Below, one piece after another: positions 1 through 6,059 of a stretch of 30,936 nucleotides of DNA. The notes beneath the pieces were generated by a model that was not told where the DNA came from, did no database searches, and was given only the letters and a program-made list of their open reading frames with translations. Made by a program: the position numbers and the translations under genes. Origin of the DNA: a virus; IMG/VR virus record IMGVR_UViG_3300048928_000081, positions 1-30,936 of that record. One strand, written 5' to 3'. Every line of letters starts with the position of its first letter. Within the stretch, counting starts at the first letter, position 1.

Positions 1-41
1 AAAGGACTTTGGAGCGTGGTGAATCGCCTTGAACTGAAGCG

Positions 42-65
42 ATGGTGCCCGGGGCCGGAATCGAA
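42..65. other. Left attachment core (attL), tRNA-Leu 3' end identity
   Basis: These 24 bases recur exactly at 30149-30172. Read on the minus strand they are the end of a tRNA: half of the T arm (TTCGATTCCGG), the acceptor strand CCCGGGC, discriminator A, then CCA. Bases before 42 are presumed host. Identity stops sharply on both sides of the 24 bases, which defines the crossover core. Confidence 0.85.
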
Positions 66-125
66 CCGGCACACCTTTCGGTGGGGGATTTTGAGTCCCA
101 CTTGAAAGTGAGCATCCATGCGGGC
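43..125 (-). pseudogene. tRNA-Leu-like sequence with degenerate 5' half
   Basis: On the minus strand, 83 bases end in CCA and have a clean T arm (GCCGG TTCGATT CCGGC), a class II variable arm (CACC GAAA GGTG) and an anticodon loop CTCAAAA, which gives anticodon CAA (Leu). The 5' side is poor. The acceptor start GCCCGCA pairs only 5 of 7 positions with CCCGGGC, no normal D arm is visible, and the top anticodon-stem pair is T-C. It lies inside the element beyond the att core, so it is phage-borne sequence or an old recombination scar rather than the host tRNA body. A functional tRNA is unlikely but not excluded. Confidence 0.55.
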
Positions 126-138
126 TTTCATGCTGTTT

Positions 139-195
139 CGTTCCGCTTTTTTCCGCGTCACGCTCCCAGCACGAAATGAAAAAGCGGAACGCGCT
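139..195. repeat. Left integrase arm-type site cluster (GCGGAAC motifs)
   Basis: The motif aaaaagcggaacg occurs at 179-191 and in inverted orientation at 139-151. A third, shorter copy (ttccgcg, inverted) lies at 151-157. The same GCGGAAC word occurs three times just inside the right att site (30091-30120). Paired arm sites on both sides of the core are expected for tyrosine-recombinase attP sites. The assignment rests only on motif repetition and position. Confidence 0.6.
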
Positions 196-1220
196 TAGGC
201 AGCGGGACGGAGCTTCCGAACGCCGCCATAGTGGCGCTCTGTCAGGCGCTTGTCGTGATGTTGCAGCAACTCTGCCGCCTCTTCAAGACTGCCTGATTTT
301 TGAGCGGCACGTTTGCGCGCGTCGCGCAGGTAGAGGGCGCGAATCTGCCGTACGAATTCGTCATCGTTGGCCAGCCCGGCCTTCACCGCGGCGCGCGCTC
401 TGGCCTTGTCCCACTGATATCCCAGCTTGCGAAGCTCAACCGGTTCGCCGGCAGGCGTGGAGAGCAACATCAGGTGGTCCGCGTTGCCCATAGCGCGGCG
501 TCGGCTCAGTAGCTCCGGCAACGTCGCCGACAAGCTCAAGTCCCACTCAGCCTCTTTGCCCGTCTTGCTGGCCTCCATGCGCAGAATGTCGCCCTTCGGC
601 AGGAGTACCGTCACGCAGTCCGTCAGCCGCATGCCGGTAGCCGCGCCAAGGTCCATGCAATCGCGCAGGGTCGGATTCCCTTCGTAGCGGATAGCCTCCC
701 ACACCTCATCCAGCACCTTCATCTTGCGCGGCTTCTCGGTGTTCTTCCACTTCGACCGCTCCATACCGGCCGCCGGCCAGGGTAGGGCGGTGTAGCCCTC
801 CAGGCGCGCCCAGTTCCAGATGATCGACAGCAGCGCCATCTCGCGGTTCGCTTGCGTCTTGGCCGACCGGTCGCGCAGGTAGCGCTTGAGCATCGGCAGA
901 TCCACGTCGCTCCAGGTGGACGCCTGCATGGCTGGGCGCATGGTCCGCAGGGACTTGGCGTAGCCTCGCTTCGTCTCAGCGCTGGTGTACGCCGGCAGCA
1001 CATTCTCTTCCCACGCGTCGAAAGCTTCTTCGAGCGTGCCGGCGATACGCGGCGCCCGGTTCACGATCTCGTCCCAGCGCTTCACCGCCTCCTCAAAGTC
1101 CGTGCCTAGTGGGATGTCCGGCTCACCCTCTGGGCGTCGGTCGAAGAAGTAATACACGACCACCTTGCCGCTCTTTCGCTTGCGGGAGTGGGAGCGTAGG
1201 CGCGGATACTGTCCGGTCAT
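195..1220 (-). CDS. int: Phage integrase, tyrosine recombinase
   Basis: This 341-residue protein catalyses site-specific integration and excision at the adjacent att site. An N-terminal arm-binding region rich in basic residues (RSHSRKRKSGK) is followed by a core-binding domain and a C-terminal catalytic domain. Visible catalytic positions are Arg198 in ATGMRLTDC, Lys219 in SKTGKEAE, Arg294 in a QIRALYLRDAR box where the usual His of HxxR is replaced by Arg, a His in LLQHHDKR, and the nucleophile Tyr331 in ERHYGG. The ATG at 1220 overlaps the excisionase stop as ATGA, which decides the start. The gene ends about 130 bases from the att core and reads towards it. The missing HxxR His is tolerated in several phage integrases. 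Confidence 0.95.
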   Translation of the reverse strand: MTGQYPRLRSHSRKRKSGKVVVYYFFDRRPEGEPDIPLGTDFEEAVKRWDEIVNRAPRIAGTLEEAFDAWEENVLPAYTSAETKRGYAKSLRTMRPAMQASTWSDVDLPMLKRYLRDRSAKTQANREMALLSIIWNWARLEGYTALPWPAAGMERSKWKNTEKPRKMKVLDEVWEAIRYEGNPTLRDCMDLGAATGMRLTDCVTVLLPKGDILRMEASKTGKEAEWDLSLSATLPELLSRRRAMGNADHLMLLSTPAGEPVELRKLGYQWDKARARAAVKAGLANDDEFVRQIRALYLRDARKRAAQKSGSLEEAAELLQHHDKRLTERHYGGVRKLRPAA

Positions 1221-1444
1221 TTCACCAGCGCGAAGTTGAAGCCCCGCGACGGCGCGACGGCCTTGCCGGCCAGCCACTCGCGAGTGTGGAAACGGCTCAC
1301 CAGTATGCGCTTCTCGCGACGACGGTGTGGGATGCCATCGCGTCGCAAGATGCGCTCTTGCTCGTCTGCATTGGTGGCGCCGGTTAGTTCTCGAACCTCT
1401 GCCGGCCGCAGGAATTCGTCATCGATGGATCGAGGTGCGGTCAT
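1217..1444 (-). CDS. Excisionase-like protein, DUF4224 type
   Basis: This small basic protein of 75 residues immediately precedes and overlaps the integrase gene. Residues 10-55 (FLRPAEVRELTGATN, then RRDGIPHRRREKRILVSR) match the pattern of DUF4224 proteins, which are winged-helix-like and regularly sit beside phage integrases. The likely role is directing excision or integration by bending DNA at att; this is inferred from position and size. A rho-independent terminator lies directly upstream at 1458-1480, so xis-int may be uncoupled from the early operon. Confidence 0.7.
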   Translation of the reverse strand: MTAPRSIDDEFLRPAEVRELTGATNADEQERILRRDGIPHRRREKRILVSRFHTREWLAGKAVAPSRGFNFALVK

Positions 1445-1796
1445 TCAATCCTCCATTAAAAAAGCCCGCACGGGGCGGGCTCGGGTTCATCTGGCCAGGG
1501 AGCGCGTTTGTTGCGCTGTCGCTTGAGGCGGCACATAGGTGTTCGGGGACCATCTTTGGCAGCTCGCCTGTCACCCATGCCCGCATTGGGTACGGAAGAA
1601 GGCACATCTGCCGAACATGCGCTTCTCCGCGGTCGGTGGCCCGATAGGCACCACGTTCTCCCGCTTTCTCGATCAAGTCCGCAACGACCAGCTGCCGAAC
1701 CGCATCGTCGTATGCCGGGGAGTTGTTGCCCAAGCCGTCGTAGGGTGTCGCAGTGCTGTAGAAGTGCAGCAGCATACTGATGCTCAGCGGGCTCAT
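1419..1796 (-). CDS. Small phage protein with winged-helix-like core
   Basis: This 125-residue protein of unknown function starts at an ATG that overlaps the upstream stop (ATGA at 1793-1796). The middle (YDDAVRQLVVADLIEKAGERGAYRATDRGEAHVRQM) has the look of a short winged helix: recognition helix, then a wing ending in a T-x-x-G-x-A motif common in phage 'LLHFYS...AY' proteins. The last 20 or so residues are encoded by the terminator hairpin and the overlap with the excisionase start, so the functional protein may end earlier or the C-terminus may be unimportant. It is the last gene of the leftward early operon. Confidence 0.65.
   Translation of the reverse strand: MSPLSISMLLHFYSTATPYDGLGNNSPAYDDAVRQLVVADLIEKAGERGAYRATDRGEAHVRQMCLLPYPMRAWVTGELPKMVPEHLCAASSDSATNALPGQMNPSPPRAGFFNGGLNDRTSIHR
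1458..1480 (-). terminator. Rho-independent terminator before xis-int
   Basis: On the minus strand the stem GCCCGC/GCGGGC (1475-1480 with 1464-1469) has a five-base loop and is followed by TTTTTT (1463-1458). It would stop leftward early transcription just upstream of the excisionase gene. It lies inside the reading frame of the 1419-1796 gene, near its 3' end. Confidence 0.7.
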
Positions 1797-2221
1797 TTTG
1801 GGTCCGATCTTTCGAGGGAGGGGGTAGAAATCGCCATGGAGCGGACGACCCCGAAGGACTCACTGAGCTTGCTGGCGACGTGCCGCATGCTGTGGGCCGA
1901 AACGCAGTCCAGGCTGAGCCCAGCGGCTTCCAGCGCTGCGCGGACGGCGGCCAGGTCCGGCTTCGGGAAAACATCCTCCGGGTAGGCGTTGGCCCAACTT
2001 ACCAGCTTGTGGTCGAACTCGGCGATTTCATCTCGCAGGCCGGCCAGCGCATCCCGCACCCGCTCATCTGCCACGGCCTGGGCGTAGTCCTTGATCGCCC
2101 CGTACATCTTGGCCTCGACCTCGGCACTACTCCCTTCCTGCCTTGCGTAGACGTGACCCCATTCGCACAGAAGCTCCGTCAGGTCGGGCAGTGGCGGCAT
2201 GCTGGGGGTCTGGTCAGGCAT
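1793..2221 (-). CDS. Hypothetical phage protein, acidic and helical
   Basis: A 142-residue protein with no recognised domain. After a proline-rich start (MPDQTPSMPPLPD) it is mostly helical and Ala/Glu-rich, with phrases such as YAQAVADERVRDALAGLRDEI that suggest a coiled coil. ATG 2221 is preferred over an upstream in-frame ATG because it gives the usual 8-base overlap with the upstream gene. It is translationally coupled to its downstream neighbour by ATGA. Confidence 0.6.
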   Translation of the reverse strand: MPDQTPSMPPLPDLTELLCEWGHVYARQEGSSAEVEAKMYGAIKDYAQAVADERVRDALAGLRDEIAEFDHKLVSWANAYPEDVFPKPDLAAVRAALEAAGLSLDCVSAHSMRHVASKLSESFGVVRSMAISTPSLERSDPK

Positions 2222-2387
2222 GGTCGCCCTGCTCTTTCTCGCGTGAGGGCTTTCGTCGCGCAATCTCGTCCCTGCAGGCTTTAGCGAAAGCCCTGTCGCT
2301 GGGGTCGTTGCTCATCGCGCAGGCCAGCAGCAGCCCGGCTAGGTCATCCGTGGGCACGTCGCTCAGGTCAGGTGTTTCGGTGCTCAT
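2214..2387 (-). CDS. Hypothetical small phage protein (57 aa)
   Basis: This short acidic-then-basic protein begins MSTETPDLSDVPTDDLAG. The first half resembles a helical DDLAGLLLACAMS segment; the end is highly charged (RRKPSREKEQGDH). The start is fixed by an ATGA overlap with the preceding 49-residue gene. No function can be assigned; the coupled small-gene layout supports that it is real. Confidence 0.55.
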   Translation of the reverse strand: MSTETPDLSDVPTDDLAGLLLACAMSNDPSDRAFAKACRDEIARRKPSREKEQGDHA

Positions 2388-2533
2388 GGCTCTTCTCCGG
2401 GGGTTTCGGTCGGCGCCGGCTTGCTCACGAAGTGCCACTGGCCGCAGCTGCAGAACTGGTAGCCGCTGGTGTCGCTCCAGCGGGCGTAGGTGCCCGGGCC
2501 GGCGGCCGGGATGTGCTCGACCTGGTCAGCCAT
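2384..2533 (-). CDS. Hypothetical mini-protein (49 aa), CxC
   Basis: This short minus-strand gene starts with ATG at 2533 (MADQVEHIPAAGPGTYARW) and ends in a TGA overlapping the next ATG. It overlaps the upstream gene by 8 bases. The segment GYQFCSCGQWHF holds a CxC pair and a His and may bind a metal or belong to a dimeric zinc site. The chain of overlapping start and stop codons on both sides is the main evidence. Confidence 0.55.
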   Translation of the reverse strand: MADQVEHIPAAGPGTYARWSDTSGYQFCSCGQWHFVSKPAPTETPGEEP

Positions 2534-3194
2534 TGGCGTCACCCTGCTCTGGGGGTAGAAACCGGCCGTCCAGGAGCCGCGCCGCCGCGGTCAGGTGCTC
2601 CGCCTCGGCGCGCATGGTTGTGATGTAGCCCGGGAGCTCCGCGCGCAGTTCGGGCTGCGCTTCGGCGGCCTTTTCCACGACCGCCACCATGTCCAACAAG
2701 ACTGTGGCGGACCGCCGCAGGGACTTGGCGGCCGGCGCGGCGCCTTCTGGCTTCCACCATCCGGCGTCCAGGCCCGCCTGCGCGCGCTCGGCGATGCTGC
2801 CGTAGGCCGTCATCTGTGCCTGGGGATCGAAATCCGGCGCAGCGTGGGCGGCAGCCATGCTGGGGGCGTCGGCATACAGCGGCGGCGCCCTGCCACCGTC
2901 CGGCATTGCGTAGAGCTCGCAGTCGAAGGTCGGCCCCTTGCGGCCGGACAGCAGGCGGAGCTCGCCATCGTCCCAGACCGCGAAGTTCAGCAGTTGCACT
3001 GGCTCGGCCGCTGGCGCAGATGCGAGTGCTGCGCGGACCCTGGCTTCGACTGCGCGGGCGATCTCCAGCAGGCCGGCCTCGTTGGCAATGGTCGTGGTCT
3101 CGCCGCCCAACTCGTGCGCTCTGGTGGTGTTGAGGCTGTCGCAAGCGTTGATGACGACACGCATCAGTTCGTCGTCGGTCAGGTCACGTTGCAT
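2526..3194 (-). CDS. Hypothetical phage protein (222 aa)
   Basis: A protein of unknown function preceded by a good ribosome binding site (CAGGAG, 7 bases before the ATG). It is helical at both ends, with a short compact middle (VQLLNFAVWDDGELRLLSG) that looks like beta strands. The C-terminal helix (LRRSATVLLDMVAVVEKAAEAQPELRAEL) could form a coiled coil. Early-operon context suggests an accessory role in takeover or DNA metabolism, but nothing specific can be said. Confidence 0.65.
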   Translation of the reverse strand: MQRDLTDDELMRVVINACDSLNTTRAHELGGETTTIANEAGLLEIARAVEARVRAALASAPAAEPVQLLNFAVWDDGELRLLSGRKGPTFDCELYAMPDGGRAPPLYADAPSMAAAHAAPDFDPQAQMTAYGSIAERAQAGLDAGWWKPEGAAPAAKSLRRSATVLLDMVAVVEKAAEAQPELRAELPGYITTMRAEAEHLTAAARLLDGRFLPPEQGDANG

Positions 3195-3447
3195 GGGAAT
3201 CTCCTGGGGTGGCGGGCGGCGGGCTGACGACCTCCAGCACGCGCTTCAGGTCGAAGGCGCGCAGCAGGATGTCGCGGTGCTCGCGCAGCCCTTCAAGCTC
3301 GCGATGCATGGTGTTGACCTTGTCGAAGGCGCAGACCGGGCACTGCAGCAGAGCTGGCTGGACGCCCAGAGCCTTCACGCGGCCCTCGTCAAAGGCGAAC
3401 TCCAGGTTGTGGATCGTGCAGCGGATGTGCATGCTGGTCTTGCTCAC
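3184..3447 (-). CDS. Small zinc-finger-like phage protein (87 aa)
   Basis: The N-terminal half contains a CTIH pair (residues 10-13) and a CPVC knuckle about 25 residues later, a spacing compatible with one zinc ribbon. A helical segment follows (MHRELEGLREHRDILLRAF), then a proline-rich tail. It overlaps the neighbouring genes by 4 and 11 bases. Similar short CxxC phage proteins are common in early operons; the function is unknown. Confidence 0.6.
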   Translation of the reverse strand: MSKTSMHIRCTIHNLEFAFDEGRVKALGVQPALLQCPVCAFDKVNTMHRELEGLREHRDILLRAFDLKRVLEVVSPPPATPGDSHAT

Positions 3448-3932
3448 GGCTTGTCCTTTGCTGTAGCTGCGGCGGCACCTGGGGCGGCCGGGTCCATCCA
3501 GTACGTGACGGCCTCAACATCGGCGAATGGGCTGGAGTGGCAGTCGAAGTAGCTGCCGTGCTCCCAGACGCGCCATTCGCCCGTGTGCACGCCGCTCACG
3601 TCGGTGACGGTCATCCCGCCGTCGGTGTCCTCGCCATGGCGCTCGGCGTACACCCAGAAGATGACGGCCTTGCCGGGTGGTGGCTTGCGCGCGTCGTCAA
3701 CGGAGATCCAGCCGTCCGACCCGCAGCCCTCGGGGGTGTGAGCGAGCGCAGCACGAGCGCTGCTGCGCGCTGCATCCAGTTCGTCCAGCGCCTCCTGCAT
3801 GCCTGGGATGGCAATGGCGGCGCTGTAGGCGGCGGCGTCAAGCAGGCTGGCGCGGCGGTCGCATGCGGCATCCAGTCGCTGCAGGGCGGCCCGCAGGTCC
3901 GGGACCGCGCCTTGTTCTGTTTGGTTGGTCAT
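3444..3932 (-). CDS. DUF551-like phage protein
   Basis: This 162-residue protein has a helical Ala-rich N-terminal half followed by the pattern of the DUF551 family: GWISVDDARKPPPGKAVIFW near residue 73, then GEWR and finally VEAVTYWMDP, where family members usually read W-M-P-L-P. DUF551 proteins are frequent in phage early and nin-type regions and have no established biochemical function. The gene overlaps the next one by 4 bases. A second in-frame start cannot be excluded because the ribosome binding site is weak. Confidence 0.65.
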   Translation of the reverse strand: MTNQTEQGAVPDLRAALQRLDAACDRRASLLDAAAYSAAIAIPGMQEALDELDAARSSARAALAHTPEGCGSDGWISVDDARKPPPGKAVIFWVYAERHGEDTDGGMTVTDVSGVHTGEWRVWEHGSYFDCHSSPFADVEAVTYWMDPAAPGAAAATAKDKP

Positions 3933-3943
3933 AGCGGTCAGCC

Positions 3944-4309
3944 CTATGCTTGCAGCGCAACCATACCCATGCCGGCCATCTTCTGCGCCAGGTCCTCGGG
4001 GCAGTCGTGCCCGAGCACCGTGCGCGGCGTCAAGAGCTTCCAGGCGCCCAGGGTGGCGCCCAGGCCGATCAGCGTCAGGGCTGCTGCCTGGTCGCCGATC
4101 CAGGCCCCGACCTCGATGTAGCTGTGCTCCTTCCCGTCGAACGGGTCGATGTCGGCGAACTCTCCCTTGTGCCCAGCCATGGCGGTCTTCAGTCCATCGA
4201 GGGATGCCTTGGGGCCCTTCTTGACGCCGAAGAAGATCACGTCGGCGTCGGCAAGGTCGGCCGCGCAGCGTTGCGCATGCTCTTTCAGGTAGTCGTTCAG
4301 AGTGGTCAT
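3944..4309 (-). CDS. Hypothetical phage protein (121 aa), glycine-rich middle
   Basis: An unknown protein that starts MTTLNDYLKEHAQRCAADL. A central hydrophobic stretch (IGDQAAALTLIGLGATLGAWKLLTP, residues about 71-95) could be a buried helix or a weak membrane segment. No enzyme motif is visible. It stands slightly apart from its neighbours (11 bases downstream, 33 upstream) in the distal part of the leftward operon fed from the promoter at about 4970. Confidence 0.6.
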   Translation of the reverse strand: MTTLNDYLKEHAQRCAADLADADVIFFGVKKGPKASLDGLKTAMAGHKGEFADIDPFDGKEHSYIEVGAWIGDQAAALTLIGLGATLGAWKLLTPRTVLGHDCPEDLAQKMAGMGMVALQA

Positions 4310-4342
4310 GGTATTTCTTTCAGGGTCGGCAGGGGGCGGGAA

Positions 4343-4549
4343 TCAGGCCTTCTTCGCGGCCGAGATCGAGGCGATCTCGGCGCGTGTCAGCCTGCGGACG
4401 GTGGCGGTCTCTCCGCCGAACTGGTTCTCGCGCACAGCCATCCGAAGATGCTGCGTGGTGGTGTCGGCGCCGTCGCCATCGCGGGTGATGCGCGGCACTT
4501 TCACCAGCATCCACTCGGTCGGCTTCTCGTTCTCGATTCGATTGATCAT
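4343..4549 (-). CDS. Hypothetical small basic phage protein (68 aa)
   Basis: This short protein is preceded by AAGGA five to six bases from its ATG. The second half (LRMAVRENQFGGETATVRRLTRAEIASISAAKKA) is basic and helical. No domain is recognised. It is the second gene downstream of the 4938-5007 control region. Confidence 0.55.
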   Translation of the reverse strand: MINRIENEKPTEWMLVKVPRITRDGDGADTTTQHLRMAVRENQFGGETATVRRLTRAEIASISAAKKA

Positions 4550-4583
4550 TTCGATCCTTCAGCGGGGGTGATTGAAAAGGCGG

Positions 4584-4913
4584 TCAAAGACCGCGCATCA
4601 CAGGGTTCGTACCGCAGACCGCGGCCAACGCCCGGGCCACGCCGGCCACATGCTCGTTGCGCTCGGCCTTGGCCAGGTATTCGAAAGTCGGATGGAAGTA
4701 CGCCTCGGGCTTGTGGCCATCCTTCTTCATGTGGCCGAGCGTCCCGGCCTTGACCGCTGCGTTCAGCGCCTTGCGAACGTCAGCTGGAACGCGCGACGTG
4801 CACAGCAGCACACGGCGGCACTTCACCTGCTCGACATGGGACTGCTCGATGGTCAGCTCGCCGCGCTGCACGCGATCCTTGATGCTTTCCCAGTCGTTTT
4901 GGCTCAGTTTCAT
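4584..4913 (-). CDS. First gene of the leftward distal early operon, unknown function
   Basis: This 109-residue protein starts MKLSQNDWESIKDRVQRGEL, with GGAG five to eight bases before the ATG. The helix ELTIEQSHVEQVKCRRVLLC and the helix PADVRKALNAAVKAGTLG hint at a DNA-binding fold, and the phrase HKPEAYFHPTFEYLAKA recurs in phage hypotheticals (recollection, not checked). It is the first product made from the leftward promoter that the operators at 4938-4996 would control, the position of an immediate-early regulator such as Cro or N. No Cro-like motif is obvious, so that role is only positional. Confidence 0.65.
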   Translation of the reverse strand: MKLSQNDWESIKDRVQRGELTIEQSHVEQVKCRRVLLCTSRVPADVRKALNAAVKAGTLGHMKKDGHKPEAYFHPTFEYLAKAERNEHVAGVARALAAVCGTNPVMRGL

Positions 4914-4937
4914 TTCGATCTCCGGTTCGGTTGCTGT

Positions 4938-5007
4938 GCATTCATTGTGATTGAATGAATGCGCCGCCGTCAAGCATTTGTTGTGATTATTTGAATCGCG
5001 GTAGACT
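4938..5007. promoter_or_regulatory. Divergent promoter and tandem operator region
   Basis: Two 23-bp direct repeats start at 4938 and 4974, exactly 36 bp apart. They share GCATT, then TTGTGATT, then TGAAT (18 of 23 bases). The first copy is also palindromic: GCATTCAT-N9-ATGAATGC at 4938-4962. A leftward promoter fits TTGACG (-35, complement of 4968-4973) with CACAAT (-10, complement of 4944-4949), 18-bp spacer. A rightward promoter fits TTGTTG (4978-4983) and TAGACT (5002-5007), 18-bp spacer. Repeat one covers the leftward -10; repeat two covers the rightward -35. This geometry is that of a repressor-controlled genetic switch. Confidence 0.6.
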
Positions 5008-5013
5008 CCACCC

Positions 5014-5193
5014 ATGGAACAACCAAAACGCAAGCGCGGCGGGCAGGAGAAGCCCGACGACCAGAAGCTGGTGCAGCGGTCCATCCGCCTGCTGCCGGCG
5101 CAGTGGGCGAAGTACGACGCGGCCGGCGGCCTGCCGTGGCTGCGCGACCTGATCGACCGCGCCCGGCCGAAGCCGAAGGACGGCGACACCTGA
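5014..5193 (+). CDS. Ribbon-helix-helix-like protein, candidate regulator (59 aa)
   Basis: This is the only rightward gene in the early region. After a basic N-terminal tail (MEQPKRKRGGQEK) the sequence follows a ribbon-helix-helix plan: strand VQRSIRLL, helix PAQWAKYDAAGG, then helix LPWLRDLIDRARPK. Arc/CopG-type proteins of this size bind tandem operators as dimers. There is no Shine-Dalgarno sequence; a TAGACT -10 box ends six bases before the ATG, so the mRNA may begin at or next to the AUG, as in lambda cI transcribed from pRM. Its stop codon abuts the stop of the convergent gene at 5194. The role as lysogeny repressor or autoregulator is inferred. Confidence 0.7.
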   Translation: MEQPKRKRGGQEKPDDQKLVQRSIRLLPAQWAKYDAAGGLPWLRDLIDRARPKPKDGDT

Positions 5194-5823
5194 TCAGCCA
5201 TTGCCGCCCGCCTCCGCTGGTGATTGAAACGGTGCCCGTGCAGACCGCGCGAGCGCCAGCAGCACCTCGCGGAACTCCGCGGGCGTCGCGGCTGCCTCGC
5301 GCCGGCCGAGCGTCGGCTTGTTGCGGGCCTTGCCGCGCTGGTCGTGAAACCCGACCTGGTGTGTGCCGGTTGGCCGCTCCCAGCGCAGCTCCATCGGCCT
5401 GGCGTGGCCGTTGAAGTAGAGCCAGGTGGCCTTGTTGGCCCGGTGCCCGTAGGCCGACTGCCAGACCTCGCACACCCAGCCGCCCGTGCGGCACTCCTGC
5501 CAGCCGGTGCCGCGTGGCGACGTGAGGCCATGGAAGGCAAAGGCGCGGCTCTTGGCCGGGTGCTCCAGCACGCCGCCGTAGGTGCGCACGGCGCGCAGCG
5601 CGGCCCGGAAGCAGCCCAGGTCGTTGCCTGGCCGGTTGTGCTCGCCGCCCCAGCGGGCGTAGTTGACCGACGCCATTGAGCCCCAGCGCTGGCACGGGGG
5701 GTGCGCGACGACGGGGTGCGGGCCTTCGTAGGCTCGAGCATCTCGAGCTTCGTCCCAGGGGTCAACGCCGGCCACGTCGTAGTAGGCGCCGTCCAACTGG
5801 ACGTACAACGCGGCGACCATCAT
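5194..5823 (-). CDS. Dcm-like phage protein, possible DNA methyltransferase remnant
   Basis: The 209-residue product has VVAHPPCQRWG at residues 38-48, resembling cytosine-5 methyltransferase motif IV (PPCQ, catalytic Cys44), and GGVLEHPAKSR at 83-93, where motif VI normally reads ENV. No clear SAM-binding FxGxG motif I or target-recognition domain is present, and the protein is about half the usual length. It may be a short phage-type DNA-modifying enzyme, a nucleotide-modifying relative or an inactive homologue. The ATG at 5823 overlaps the upstream stop (ATGA). The C-terminus runs up to, but does not overlap, the convergent 59-residue gene. Confidence 0.6.
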   Translation of the reverse strand: MMVAALYVQLDGAYYDVAGVDPWDEARDARAYEGPHPVVAHPPCQRWGSMASVNYARWGGEHNRPGNDLGCFRAALRAVRTYGGVLEHPAKSRAFAFHGLTSPRGTGWQECRTGGWVCEVWQSAYGHRANKATWLYFNGHARPMELRWERPTGTHQVGFHDQRGKARNKPTLGRREAAATPAEFREVLLALARSARAPFQSPAEAGGNG

Positions 5824-6059
5824 CGACCATCACCTCCCGAGGGTGGGACGGGCCGCGTGTCGATGGCGCCGCGGCACCAGGGGCAGAACTGCAGCGAGGC
5901 GAACTTCTTTCCGTGCACGATGGCCAGCTGCTGCCGAGTCTTGCCGGACTCGTGGTCACGGACGGTCTGCAGCGTGACTAGGCCGTGCCCTGCGATGGCG
6001 TGGGCCTGGTCGCAGAGGCTGAGCCGACTGCCGGCCAGCTTCTTGCACTTGTCGCTCAT
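5820..6059 (-). CDS. Hypothetical small Cys-containing phage protein (79 aa)
   Basis: An unknown protein coupled by ATGA overlaps on both sides. Cys5 and Cys16 near the N-terminus and a CPWC motif near residue 60 could together make one zinc site. The middle (VTLQTVRDHESGKTRQQLAIVHG) resembles a small beta hairpin. No function is known. Confidence 0.6.
   Translation of the reverse strand: MSDKCKKLAGSRLSLCDQAHAIAGHGLVTLQTVRDHESGKTRQQLAIVHGKKFASLQFCPWCRGAIDTRPVPPSGGDGR

Noticed and set aside
43-125. An intact tRNA-Leu gene
   Set aside because: The 3' half folds well, but the acceptor stem has two mismatches and no D arm can be drawn.
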